Shown: positions 26,601 through 37,366, counted from the stretch's first letter. The stretch is 64,000 nucleotides of DNA from Kovacikia minuta CCNUW1 (GCF_020091585.1 NZ_CP083582.1:7016536-7080535); one strand, 5' to 3'. The notes: a model not told the origin generated them from the sequence alone. Numbers and translations: made by a program.

Positions 26601-27750
26601 CTGCTTAGGTTACTGGTGAGGACAAACCGAGAGGCTATCGGTGAGATACGATCGCCAATTTGCACTGATGAGTCACAGCATCAGGTTTCAGAAAAAGTAA
26701 CGGTAGCCAATTTACTCTGTCTAATCTGATATGAATTAACCATAGGTTGAGCCAAAACTGTGTGTAAGCTGGAGAGTGATTTATGAGTCAGGGTTGGCGT
26801 GGGTTAGATTATTTGCCAGGAGTGTTTGCAGGAACCGCAACAGTTGCGATCGTGGTCAGTTATCAACAAGCTGTATCAGCCTTGACCTTCGCTGAGGTTC
26901 GCAAAATTGCAGTTCCTGTTACGGTAATGATTAGTAGTCAAACAGGCGGTGGGTCTGGAGTAATCGTTGCTAGACAGGGAAGCACATACACAGTTTTAAC
27001 TAATCGTCATGTAGCTGAAGAGGATACTGCTTATCGCATTCAGACTTCTGATAACGATGTTCACGATCACGTCAAGTTAGTCAAACGCTTCCAGGACGTT
27101 GATCTGACTGTTTTGCAGTTCGACAGTTCCAAAAATTATCCAGTTGCTACTTTAGGAAACTCTAGTCTGAGTAGTGTGGGTGATACAGTTTTCTCGTTTG
27201 GCTATCCCAGCATTTACGATTCTGCAACTCAAAGCAGTCCACAAAAATACTACGACGCTGAAGGCATCATTCTAGCCCTTGATGCGAAAGAAGATCAGGG
27301 ATACGTTATTAAACATCGTGCCGATACCCCACGCGGTATGAGTGGAGGTCCGTCGTTTGATGCTAAGGGACGGCTAATTGCGATTAATGGACGAAGTGGT
27401 GAAGCATGGGAAAAGGTTGTAGAGGTTAATAAGCCACCTGAAATTGATGCGCGTGGAGAAATTGTCTACACAGGTAGAGCTGTACTTCAAACTTATAATG
27501 GCGAGTGGTTTTCAATTCCCATCAATACAGTGCTTGCGGAGCTATCCAAAGCAAGAGTTCCTGTTTCAAACTTGAAGATAGATCAAACTCCGCCACCGAA
27601 CAACCGTGAGCGGATAGCTAATCCTAAGAACGCAGGAGACTTTTACCTTCGGGCAAGTATTGCTGATCAAAAGGGGGATACTCAAGCCGCAATTGGTGAC
27701 TACAGCAAAGCCATTAAGCTGGACTCAGATTTTATTGATGCCTACATGAG

Positions 27751-28900
27751 TTGATACTGTGCAAAGTTGCAGGTGTCAAGTCGATGAGGTCGGGAAGCAG
27801 ACCTGGGCGTCAAAAGGTTTATTGGCGTGCAGAACCCCGTAAATCCAGCGAATCAGCTTATGCATCACGGCCCCGACGACTTGACGCTTAGTTTTGTGGC
27901 GCTGGAGGAGTTGTGCGCGCCAAGCTTGAATCGGCTTGCTCCAGCGTAAAAGGCACAGGGCTGGGAGAAACAGGGCTTTGCGTAAGCGGGCATTACCAAG
28001 TTTGCACAGCCTGGGCTTGCCGTGAATCGATGTGCCAGAGGTTTTTTCCTGGGGCGTGAGTCCGGCGTAAGCCGCCAACTGCCGAGCCGAAGCAAAGTGC
28101 TGCCAACTGCCGATTTCTGCGAGAATCAGGGCCGCGGTGTGAGGACCAATACCAGGAATCGAATCGAGCAATTCGTGTTGCCGTTTGAGACCGGGGAATT
28201 GGTCGATATGGGTTCGAATCTTGTCTCGCAAGGCTTTGAGTTGGTCTTCCATAAAGGTGATGTGAGTATTAATCTCGCTTACCAACTCAGGGGGAGCCGT
28301 TTCGAGGCGATTGGTTTCCTGTCCAATCATCTGCTCGAGGGCCTGCACCCGTCGCATCAGATTTTGCAACACTTCCACCTCAGGGGCCGGTGGTTGCCAA
28401 AGCTCAGGCTTCAGGTCACGGCAGTATTCGGCAATTAAGCGAGCATCAGCCGCATCGGTCTTGGTGCGACTCAAGCGACTCTGGGCATAAGCATGGACCG
28501 CTTGGGGATTGGCAATCGTCACGCCATACCCGGCGTGATGCAACTGCTTGGCGATGGCATGCCCATAGGTGCTGGTGGCTTCGAGACAGGCATGTAACTG
28601 GGTAAAGCGTTGCTGGCTCAACCAAGCGAGCAATTCTTGGTGCCCAGCAACTGTGTTGGCGATCGCTTTGCGTCGAAGCGCTTGGGTGCCACAGAGCAAC
28701 ACCCCATGAATCCGTGTTTTGCCAATGTCTAAACCCAATACAGCATCAACGACAGGGGACGACGATGACATAAAGGCTCCTTCAATCCATCCAGGGTTTA
28801 CAGCCTCAGAACCCACTTTCCTTGTCAGTCCAGGGTCATGTCCACTGCAGGGGCAGCCCTATGATACTGTTCAGTGTGGTGAGCGGCTGGAGCGGGCTTA
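27751..28900 (-). mobile_element. IS110-family insertion sequence, about 1.15 kb
   Basis: The boundaries are inferred from the two ends of the disrupted protease/TPR gene and are good to about ten bases. There are no clear terminal inverted repeats, as usual for IS110. The transposase stop lies near one end (25 bases), while about 130 non-coding bases precede its start, the side where IS110-type elements encode their guide (bridge) RNA. Confidence 0.8.
27776..28771 (-). CDS. IS110-family transposase (RuvC-like DEDD / Transposase_20)
   Basis: The start at ATG 28771 follows GGAG. The N-terminal DEDD domain is recognisable: AVLGLDIGKTRIHGVLL, ACLEATSTYGHAIAKQLHHA, RTKTDAADARLIAEYC. The C-terminal domain has LDSIPGIGPHTAALILAEIG and QLAAYAGLTPQEKTSG with the catalytic-type Ser region (GKPRLCKLGNARLRKALFLP). 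The 331-residue length is normal for an intact enzyme. It is antisense to the gene it interrupts. Confidence 0.95.
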   Translation of the reverse strand: MSSSSPVVDAVLGLDIGKTRIHGVLLCGTQALRRKAIANTVAGHQELLAWLSQQRFTQLHACLEATSTYGHAIAKQLHHAGYGVTIANPQAVHAYAQSRLSRTKTDAADARLIAEYCRDLKPELWQPPAPEVEVLQNLMRRVQALEQMIGQETNRLETAPPELVSEINTHITFMEDQLKALRDKIRTHIDQFPGLKRQHELLDSIPGIGPHTAALILAEIGSWQHFASARQLAAYAGLTPQEKTSGTSIHGKPRLCKLGNARLRKALFLPALCLLRWSKPIQAWRAQLLQRHKTKRQVVGAVMHKLIRWIYGVLHANKPFDAQVCFPTSST

Positions 28901-30158
28901 GGGTCAGCAAAAGCGTCTAATCTACATCCAGGCTTGGCTAGCCTTAGGGGCATACCAGAGTGCACTTGACCTGACCCAACTTTCATTACTGTTGCTGAAA
29001 GCTGCCCTACACACAAGGGGTATAGCTTTTATGGAAGTGAAAGACTTTCCAAAAGCTACTGCTGATTTTGATGAGATTATTGCCCGTCCCTCAGGTAAGG
29101 TCAAAATATATGCATTCCATAACAAAGGGGTAGTCCGTGCCGAAGCTGGTGATCTGCAAGGCGCGATTGAGCTATTCACCCAGGTAATCAGCATTGATCC
29201 CGAAAATAGATCAGCATACAGCAATCGGGGTCTAGCTCGTAAGAAACTAGGTGATTTGCGAGGTGCAGTTAAAGATTACACCGAGGCAATTCGTATCGAC
29301 CCTCAACTTCCCGACGTTTACATTATGCGAGGGATTGCTTATAAAGACTTGAATGATCCGCAAGGTGCGATTGAGGATTATACTCAAGCAATTCGCCTCG
29401 ACTCTAAAAATGCTGGTATCTACGTCATTAGAGGGGATGCCCGCGCTGATTCAGGTGATCTCCAAAGCTCGATTGAGGATTATACTCAGGCAATTCGCCT
29501 TGACCCTAAATACGATGCTGCCTACAACAATCGAGGGCGAATTCGTGAAAAACAGGGTGATTTGCAAGGTGCATCGGAGGATTTTACCCAAGCAATCCGC
29601 CTTGACTCTAAACAGGCTGTTTTCTACTATAACCGGGGCATAGTCCGCATTAAACTTAACGACCAACAACGTGCGGTAGAAGATTTTACCCAGGCAATTC
29701 GCGTTGATCCTAAATTTGCCCAGGCTTATTATGATCGAGGGTTAACTCGTAAGGATTTAGGCGATCTGCAAGGTGCGATTGAGGATTATGATCAGACAAT
29801 CCGCCTTGACCCCAAAAATGCTGCTGCCTACAACAATCGAGGGAATATACGCGCTAGGTCGAATGATATGAAAGGCTCTATTGAGGATTTTACTCAAGCG
29901 ATCCGCTTTGACCCTAAAAATGCTGTTATTTACACCAACCGAGGGAGCGCCCGAACCATTTTAGGTGACAAGCAAGGTGCGATCCAGGATTATCAAAAGG
30001 CAGCAAGTCTTTATCTGGAGCAGAAGGATACGGGTAGGTACAATGCAGTCCTTGAAGCCATCAAAAAACTTCAATAAACTAGCCAAACTGTCTACGGCTA
30101 CTGCTTTGTTTTACGATGAAGTCAGAAAATAACAACCTGGACGAGGAGATTAGTTGCC

Positions 30159-30431
30159 ATGCCTCATCTCAACCTTAGCAGTGAAGAAATTGCTCAACGC
30201 GGCAAAGAATTGTACCAACAGCGTCTTCGTACCCAAGTGGAAACAGCAGATAACATCGGCAAACTTATTGCCATTGACCTTAATACGGGTGATTACGAGA
30301 TCGATAAAGACTTGCTTGCGGCTTATCATCGCTTAAAAGCCAAGCAGCCCAGCACCGTCACCTGGATAGGGCGGGTCGGCTACAATGCTGTCTATGCAAT
30401 TGGTGGCACATTAGTCAGGACAGCAGAGTGA
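30159..30431 (+). CDS. Small partner of an aspartic-protease-like protein (90 aa)
   Basis: MPHLNLSSEEIAQRGKELYQ is followed by a helical-acidic N-terminal half, LIAIDLNTGDYEIDKDLLAA and a C-terminal strand-rich part (TVTWIGRVGYNAVYAIGGTL). From memory this matches a small protein commonly encoded ahead of retropepsin-like genes in cyanobacteria; its function is unknown. The next gene starts with a GTG inside its stop (GTGA), so the two are coupled. The arrangement resembles a toxin-antitoxin cassette, but this is inference. Confidence 0.75.
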   Translation: MPHLNLSSEEIAQRGKELYQQRLRTQVETADNIGKLIAIDLNTGDYEIDKDLLAAYHRLKAKQPSTVTWIGRVGYNAVYAIGGTLVRTAE

Positions 30432-30796
30432 TCAGCGGGACAATTGTTGGGCTTCAGGCTCGCATCAGCATCACTTTATACTCTCCTGAATCTACAAGAG
30501 TGGAAATCGAATGTGTTGTAGACACAGGATTTGAAGGGTTTTTAACCTTGCCACCTGCCATTGTTCTAGATTTGGGTCTGCCTTACATTTCACCAATTGA
30601 TGCAAATCTGGCAGATGACTCTCTCATTACAGCCAGTGTTCATCAGGGCATTGTCCTGTGGAGTGGAGTGGAACGAGTGATCCCTGTTTTAGCGATGGGT
30701 CGCCGCCCGCTGATTGGTACGGCACTCCTAGAGGATTATCACCTCAGCATCGATTTCTGCGAGGGAGGGACAGTGCTGGTTGATGAAATTCTGTGA
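30428..30796 (+). CDS. Clan AA (retropepsin-like) aspartic protease family protein
   Basis: The GTG start at 30428 overlaps the preceding stop by four bases. The 122 residues contain the single-domain aspartic-protease signature VVDTGFEGFLTLP (catalytic Asp-Thr-Gly) and a later hydrophobic-Gly motif, RRPLIGTALLEDYHLSIDF, as in retropepsins that dimerise. Small single-domain members of this type are common in cyanobacteria, with unknown targets. An attC-like palindrome follows at 30826. Confidence 0.85.
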   Translation: MISGTIVGLQARISITLYSPESTRVEIECVVDTGFEGFLTLPPAIVLDLGLPYISPIDANLADDSLITASVHQGIVLWSGVERVIPVLAMGRRPLIGTALLEDYHLSIDFCEGGTVLVDEIL

Positions 30797-30825
30797 TGAG
30801 GCAGATGTGTGGAGTAGCGACGCAG

Positions 30826-30911
30826 TACAACAACGCTGTTGCAGCGGACTGTCTGGAGCCTCTGGTGTAGATGCGAAAGCTATTTAAAGCCGCTGAACAG
30901 CAACGTTATGC
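30826..30911. repeat. attC-like palindrome after the aspartic-protease gene
   Basis: TACAACAACGCTGTTGCAGC and GCCGCTGAACAGCAACGTTA are largely complementary, with bulges, around about 35 bases. The end GTTATGC is close to attC right boxes. It is the second such palindrome placed just after an accessory gene (the other is at 26517). Confidence 0.45.
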
Positions 30912-31020
30912 AGCAATGTTTATCAAGTAGGTATGGGAGATTTGGAGAATGAACAAGCAGATCAGATGGCATACAAAGGAGTTCGAGAGTGGGGAGCAAG
31001 CGTCAGTTCTCTAGAGCATC

Positions 31021-31106
31021 GGTACAGTATTTCGAGAAACCGGGTTTCTAGTGAGGATATTCAGCGAAAATTGAGCATCTCACAGCAGAAACCCGGTTTC
31101 TGTACC
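31021..31106. repeat. Palindromic repeat with AGAAACCGGGTTTCT cores
   Basis: GGTACAG...AGAAACCGGGTTTCT faces AGAAACCCGGTTTCTGTACC, forming a hairpin with perfect arms of about 13 bp. The core is shared with the element at 1137-1238, but the outer ends differ. It lies in a 481-base gap (30797-31277) that has no convincing gene. Confidence 0.65.
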
Positions 31107-31277
31107 GGCGTTCTAGCGATCCTATCTGGATTGTGAAACGGCTTTCCCAGAGGGAAAGACTTTCACAACTCTCCTTTTTCATAAATGGTTCAGGGCTGCT
31201 ATATAGAAGTTGAGTGTTGCACCATGCCCGTTGCCCTGGCTTTTGTGCCCATAGAATAGATTTTGGAAAAGGGTCTT

Positions 31278-32362
31278 CTATTCTTCTACTCGATAACCTA
31301 ATTCTGATAGATGGGTGCGGGACTGACGCCACTTGGGTTGTACCTTCACGAATAGTTCCAAATAGACGTTCCCCGCAATCAGTTTTTGGATCTGCTGCCG
31401 GGCAGCGGAGCCGATCGCCTTCAGCATGCTTCCCTGTTTGCCAATGACAATCCCCTTCTGGGAATCCCGTTCAACATAAATGGTCGCTAGAACACGGGTG
31501 ATTGTGGGTTCTTCCTCCACCCGATCAATAGAAATTGCCACTGAATGCGGCACCTCTTCACGGGTCAACAGCAGAATTTGCTCCCGGATCAGTTCCCCCA
31601 TGATGAACCGCTCTGGTTGATCCGTCACCAGATCCGGCGGGTAATAGTAGGGGCCAGGTTCTAAATCCTGGATCAAACGTTCCTGTAAGGATTCCAACCC
31701 CTCTCCAGTCAGAGCAGAGAATTTGGCGATCGTCCAATTGTGAGAGGCTGCCAGGTTCTGGTAATCATGATCAAGGGGGTGGGGGGTGGGGGTGTAGGGG
31801 AATTTTGAATTTTGAATTTTGAATTTTGAATTGAAGAATTCCCCGTGTCCCCGTGTCCCCGTGTCCCCGTGTCTTCCTGCCCTTCTGCCCTCTGCCCTCT
31901 GCCCTCTGCCTTTCCCTCCCTCTGCTGATCTGCCTTATTGATTCCCAAAATCACTGGCACTTCTATTTCCTTCAGCAGATCGGCAATGTAGCGATCGCCG
32001 CCGCCCAGCTCCACCGAACCATCCACCACAAACAACAGAACATCCACCGATCGAATGGCAATTCGGGCGTTTTTGACCAGCACTTCGCCCAGTTGGTGGT
32101 GGGGTTTGTGAATTCCTGGGGTGTCGATAAAGATCAGTTGAGCGGTGGGAGTGGTCAAAATTCCCCGCAGGCGATTGCGCGTTGTCTGCGCCACCGGGGA
32201 AGTAATGGCAATTTTTTGCCCCACCAAATAATTCATCAAGGTCGATTTCCCAACATTGGGACGCCCAATAATACCCACGAACCCGGAGCGAAAACCGGGG
32301 GGGGAAGGTGGAATGATGCCAGGGGCGATCCCATCCTGAAAATGATGTTCCATTTCACTCAT
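31278..32362 (-). pseudogene. era: GTPase Era, interrupted by a low-complexity insert and out of frame
   Basis: Era is a ribosome-assembly GTPase that binds 16S rRNA. The N-terminal half is complete: GRPNVGKS (G1), [10 protein letters not shown] (G3), GINKAD (G4). Immediately after G4, about 150 bases of repeat sequence follow. The downstream frame ([20 protein letters not shown], then [13 protein letters not shown]) and the KH domain (IYVERDSQKGIVIGKQGSML, ELFVKVQPKWRQ) are intact but shifted by one base. One more base in the C-rich run near 31775-31800 would restore a single protein of about 361 residues. Because Era is usually needed for growth, a homopolymer miscall is the simplest explanation, but true inactivation cannot be excluded. 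Confidence 0.88.
31768..31925 (-). repeat. Composite low-complexity cassette inside era
   Basis: Reading with the gene, four module types follow one another: GGCAGAG heptamers, GGACACG-type heptamers, AATTCAAAATTCAAAATTCA repeats, and a C-rich CACCCCC run. Translated, this is [32 protein letters not shown] and PTPPPPTP. The same order is found in the cobT-like gene. Confidence 0.8.
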
Positions 32363-32447
32363 TTTTTAATGTCAACGTCCCATAACTCGTACTGATTTCA
32401 CCTGGGAGCGTAAATTAAATAACATCAGCAACTCCAATCGTAAGGGC

Positions 32448-32701
32448 TTAGCATGCGGCAGGTATGTTTTTGGTGTGGCTCCCTGTTCCCTCGTCGTTGA
32501 GGGGCGTTGACCCAGCATTGCTCTGATTGGGCTTGAAGCCTGTAGAAGGTGGCAAAATGGAATTACGAGACGTTTTCTTAACCCGTTTTTGCTTCAGCTT
32601 TTCCACCTCTGCCCGCAGCCTTTGCACCTCCTCCACAGCCCGCCAATCAGGGCATTCTTTTCGGCGTGGCTCAGTCCATCGAGCGGGGGCAGTTCTTTCA
32701 T
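32448..32701 (-). pseudogene. N-terminal remnant of an IS66-type transposase
   Basis: From the ATG at 32701 the frame reads MKELPPLDGLSHAEKNALIG, then loses one base and continues EVQRLRAEVEKLKQKRVKKT, SRNSILPPSTGFKPNQ. These are the start and the leucine-zipper/N-terminal region of IS66-like transposases. The remainder of the transposase is absent. It abuts the 3' end of the kinase gene. Confidence 0.65.
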
Positions 32702-32764
32702 GGAAAAAGCTTATCATCTTCTGCCATAGGGCGTGCTTGGGTCAACCTAGTTAAGCAATTAAAA

Positions 32765-35700
32765 TTAAGATAGGTTCAGGTGCTGAGAAATTTTGGTCAG
32801 TAGAAATTCTAAGGAAATCGGCTTACTGATATAGTCATCGCAGCCTGCCGCCAGGGCAAGCGTGCGATCGCCCTCCAGGGCTTGAGCTGTTACTGCCATA
32901 ATTACCACAGGCCAGGTTGAACAGGCGTTCGGCACACGTTCCATCGCCCCTTGTTTCACCTGTCGCACCTGCTCATCCATCTCTTCTGCTCGGATGCGTT
33001 GGGTGGCATCCCAACCGCTCAATCCCGGCATTCGTAAATCCATCAAAATGAGGTGGGGGTGCCACTGTTGCCAGAGCGCGATCGCCTTCTCTCCCGAGTT
33101 CGCCTCTTCTACCTCAAACCCAATTTGGGCCAGCAGGCGTACCAGGGGGACTCGATTTGCTTCCTGGTCATCGACCACAAGAATGCGGTAAGTCGGATGC
33201 CCTGGAGCTAGACTGAACACGCTTTGGCTCAAGTGAGCCGATGGGGCGATCGCTTCTGTTGCAGGTTGAACAGGTAACACAAAATGAAATGTACTCCCAA
33301 CTCCCAGGGCGCTTTGAACGGTGATTTCTCCTCCCATCAATCGAACCAGGCTCTGGCTAATACTCAGTCCTAATCCGGTGCCGCCAGTCATTTGTCGTCC
33401 TGCGGTTGCCTGGGTAAATGCATCAAAAATTTGGTCTAAATCCTCCGGTGCAATTCCAACCCCTGTATCTGCTACTGTAAAAGCCAGAGAGATAGAATCA
33501 TTCTGCTGTTGCCTTTTGTCCTGAGTCGAGGTAAAAGTGACCTGTAATGTAATTTCCCCATGCTCTGTAAACTTAACGGCATTTCCAACTAGATTGATCA
33601 ACACCTGCTGTAGTTTTTGAACGTCTATCAGAATCAATGGTGGTATTTCTTGATCAATGTTCAGATTTATTTTTATATTCTTATCTGCACACTGCTGTTT
33701 GAAGGTTTCACAGACTGACAGTAGTAGCTCAGGAAGATATGTTTCGCTGGGTTCCAACAAAACTTTTTCGGCTTCAATCTTAGATAAATCCAGCACATCA
33801 TTGATCATGCTGATTAAATGATTACTGTTACGCGAAATCAGGTCAATATATTCTTGATGCTCCGGAATTTGACGAGTGGTACGACTCATCATCTGAGTCA
33901 TGATCAGAATCACGTTCAGCGGTGTGCGGAGTTCGTGACTCATATTTGCCAGAAATAGGCTTTTGGCTTGACTTGCTGCTTCTGCTGTTGCTTTTGCCTG
34001 TTCTAGTTCTTGCTCGACCAACTTGAGAGAGGTAATATTCCTCATGCTGGCGACAATGCCTGCGATCGCCAGATGTTCATCCAGATAGGGAGAGTACGTC
34101 ACACTAAAGAATTGCCGTCCCAGTGCTGGAATCTCAAACCAATCTCCATGTTCAATCGTTTCGCCTGCCAGACAACGAATCAAGAAAGGACGAACGATTG
34201 TTTCAAACACATCCTGACCCATAATCTCGCTGACTGGAAATCCAATGATTTCAGAGATTGATTTGTTATACCAACTTAAATAAGTGTGGTTTGCAATTTG
34301 ATGACGAAACTGAGTATCAATCAGGGTAATACCATCCGTGGTGCTAGCGATAACTCGCTCGTACTGTCGGAGTGCAATTTCCGCCTGCTTGCGATTGCTT
34401 ACATCTAGCAAAATTCCATACCAGCTAATACTGCCATTGGCATTGAGTAAGGGACGAGAACTTGCTTCCACCCACCTGATCTGCCCTGACGGTGTGACAT
34501 TCCGGAAGGACAGGGAAAAGGCTTTCATCGAGGCAACACTTTGGGCTGAGACTTCGTTGTAGGTCGAGCGATCGTCGGGGTGAATTTGGTCGATCACACT
34601 GTTGCTATTCTCAAGCACCTGTTCGGGTTCCAGTCCAAGAATGGTGCGGCTTGCCGAGCTAACATACTCAAACCTTTGAGTACCGTCAGGGTACTGAGTC
34701 AGGGTATAAATCATGCCAGGAACCGCCGCCGCTAGCTGCTGAAACCGGGCTTCACTGCGTCGATTCGCTTCTGCTTCAACCTTCACCTGAAACAATTGCA
34801 GCAATTGTTCTGCCATCTGGTTGAAGGATTGGGTTAATCCTTGCACTTCTGCAATTGAACTATCCGTGGGTAATGGTTGTGTACTGTGGTGTGCTAGATT
34901 CCCTTTTGCTAACTCTCGACTGGCCTGATTTAAACGGCTCAATACGCGCAGTGACCCGATTGGAGATGAATATCCCGAATGCGATCGCCGCCGCTAATCC
35001 CAAGAACGAAAGCAGAATCGTGGTTTGTGTGTTTTGCTGAATCTGAGCCATGAAATCGGACTCTGGTACCACAATCACAATCAACCAATCCAATCCCAGG
35101 CGATCACGAAAGGGGATGACCCGCACAAAATCATGCGCCTTTGCTTGACGAATCACAAGCTGCTGAGCCGTGTTGATGCTTGCTAGATTCAGCGATCGCG
35201 TCAACTGAGCCATTGTATTTTGGATGATTGGATGGGTACTTTCCGTTGCCCTGACTCGCTCCAGTTTGCCTGCCTGACGTTCTGACAAGGGCTGATTCGT
35301 TGAACTGGCAACGAGCAACCCTGATCGCTCAATAATAAAAACCTGCCCCGATTCACCAATTTTGAGTCTTGCCAGGAATTGGTTGAGATTCTCTAACACA
35401 ATATCGGTCGCAAGTACCCCCTGAAGGTTTCCGGCTTGGTCGTAGAAAGGCAACCCGGCAGAAACACTGAGTAGAGGCAAACGCCCCACAACCTGATAGA
35501 TCGGACTCCAGGCTGCTCTGCCCGCTTGCTTGGGCGTTTGATACCAGGGGCGCTGGCGGACATCGTAAGTTTTCGAGACGACGACAGACCGGAAAATTTT
35601 GCCCCTGGTATCCAGATCGGAAATCGACAAGACGCCGCTGGCAAATCTTCGGGTGCGGTAGATGCTTAACCCAGGGTTATTGTGGACGGAACCCACCATG

Positions 35701-36077
35701 CCCCCCCGCTCATTGGCGATCGCAATCGTGCTAATGGTGGGAAACTGCTTGATTTGTTGCAGAAACACCCGCTCCAAAACAGTGGTATCGGTGCTGTCAA
35801 ATCCGGGAATTGTGCCTAACCGAATCGCGTTTGCATTCAATTGATTGACAAGGTGAGGCAGTTCGAGCGTTTTTTCGAGGTAAAGGGTGGTGCGATCGCC
35901 GACTTCAACCATCAACTGCTCGACCAAATCAGAGACAGCTTGCTGTCCACTCCGGTATGACAAGTAACCCACCAGCGCCACGACTCCTACCGTCTGGAGG
36001 ATGAAGGGCACGATCAGCACCCAACGGAGTGGAATTGGAGGCATCGAGCGAAGGCGGAATGCAGGCATAGCTAACAA
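32765..36077 (-). pseudogene. Hybrid sensor histidine kinase (Cache-HAMP-PAS-PAS-HisKA-HATPase-REC), one extra base
   Basis: The N-terminus has a membrane segment (LRWVLIVPFILQTVGVVALV), a large dCache-type sensor with RQRPWYQTPKQAGRAAWSPI and a second membrane segment (TILLSFLGLAAAIAFGIFI). The frame slips near 34941-34944. Dropping one base joins SNRVTARLSRLNQASRELAK into a HAMP domain. Two PAS domains follow, then FLANMSHELRTPLNVIL (phospho-His), the ATPase motifs (VLINLVGNAVKFTEHG, TGLGLSISQSLVRLMGG) and a receiver with LILMDLRMPGLSGWD. Total about 1104 residues. A divergent OmpR regulator starts 79 bases away and is the likely partner. A sequencing error is probable. Confidence 0.88.
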
Positions 36078-36155
36078 AAAGGAACTTGTTAACCTCTATC
36101 TTAAGAGGTAGATTAGAAGCAAAAATAAGTCAGATTTTGATGAGTGTGACCTGAG

Positions 36156-36861
36156 ATGAAAATCCTTTTGGCGGAGGACGATAAAGATTTAGCGGACTCT
36201 CTGGTCAAGGGATTAACCTTCAATCGGTATCAGGTTGATTGGGCAGGCGATGGAGAAACAGGTTTGGCGCTGGCTCAAGTGAATGTTTATGACCTGGCTT
36301 TACTGGACTTTTATCTCCCCAAACTGGGCGGTCTTGAGCTTTGCAGAAAAATTCGCAGCGGTTCTGAGTTGGGCGCAGATGCGATTCTGAATCAGGAAAT
36401 TCCCATTCTCGTCCTGACTGGAGAATCGGCAATAGCACAAAAAGTACTGTGCTTGGATGCGGGAGCAGATGATCACATGGTGAAGCCCGTTGATTTAGAT
36501 GAATTACTGGCAAGAATTCGGGCACTGCTGCGGTCGGGGCATGGGGCAGCGATCGCCCCTCTTGCAATGGGGAGAGTTGCAGCTTGACCCCAGCAATTAC
36601 GAAGTGACGTTTCGACAACAGGTTGTGTCCCTCACCTCCAAAGAATATGCTGTGTTAGAGCTGTTGCTCCGACACCCGCAACAGGTGTTTAGCCCCGCCC
36701 ATATCATTGATCGCCTCTGGGCTGGAGGCGATTCACGGACCGATGCCACCGTCCGGGTTTATATTCAAATATTGCGCCAGAAACTCAAGCAGGTCGGTGC
36801 AGATGAATTAATTGAAACGAAGCATGGATTAGGTTACCGCCTCAAGTCACCGATGAGCTGA
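36156..36861 (+). pseudogene. OmpR/PhoB-type response regulator, one extra base
   Basis: The receiver domain is complete: LLAEDDKDLADSLVKG, the acceptor Asp in DLALLDFYLPKLGG, LVLTGES and DHMVKPVDLDELLARIRALL. The CCCC run at 36556-36559 shifts the frame. With one C fewer it reads AIALLQWGELQLDPSNYEV and enters a winged-helix output domain (LTSKEYAVLELLLRHPQQVF, TVRVYIQILRQKLKQVG, ETKHGLGYRLK). The repaired length is 234 residues, normal for the family. It is divergent from the hybrid kinase, with a shared 79-base intergenic region that should hold both promoters. Confidence 0.9.
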
Positions 36862-37366
36862 TAATACTCCCCTGTTTTTAATGAATCATCATAGTTTCGC
36901 GACCACACTTCTGTCGCAAGAATTTTGCTGACCCCTGATCAGGAAAGCATCATATCATTTATTAAATGATGGCGAGAGTAAATAAATTTCTTACAACTCG
37001 CAGATATACTAATCTCTGCTTTCCGGCACTTGATATAGAAGGCTTTGCCAAGGAGTCATTATCAATAGCGTTATGCATTCAAGATTACTTGAGACTTCTG
37101 ATGTTGTCTTCTTTTATATGCTGATTCTCTTAATCCTGTGTGGAAAAGCTTCGGTTTTTCTAAACTCAGTTTCAGTAGATCGAAAATAAGTTTATTTTGC
37201 ATCCAATCCGCCCTCACCCTAAATCCCTCTCCCAAACTTGGGACAGGAACTTTGAGGATCGGCTCCCTTTTCCTAAATTTGGGAGAAGGGGGTTGGGGGA
37301 TGAAGGCAAGCATAGGCTTTGCGATCTAATGAGTTTCTTCTTAGGATTGCGAATTAAATAACCTGC
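36862..37366. other. Intergenic region with dispersed repeats
   Basis: No gene is supported. Around 37205-37285 there is a CCCTCACCCTAAATCCCTCT-type repeat with CCCAAACTTGGGA and CCTAAATTTGGGAGAAGGGG, an imperfect palindrome common in cyanobacterial genomes. The left part follows the response-regulator stop without an evident terminator. Confidence 0.45.

Larger units (their letters stand above)
26783..30077 (+). pseudogene. Trypsin-like serine protease with C-terminal TPR array, interrupted by IS110
   Basis: The N-terminal part (26783 to about 27750) has a hydrophobic leader, then an S1-type protease domain with TNRHVAEED (His), FQDVDLTVLQF (Asp) and RADTPRGMSGGPSFD (Ser). The first TPR (FYLRASIADQKGDTQAAIGD) is cut after DFIDAYM. 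The frame resumes beyond the element at about 28901 (QQKRLIYIQAWLALGAYQ) and runs through about ten TPRs of 34 residues (GDLQGAIEDYTQAIRLDPK type) to 30077. Restored, the protein would be about 710 residues. It was presumably exported and acted in protein quality control or processing. The 3' part has no start and is probably silent. Confidence 0.85.

Noticed and set aside
30933-31136. 67-codon frame before era
   Set aside because: Its second half is the palindromic repeat at 31021-31106 and it has no recognisable domain.
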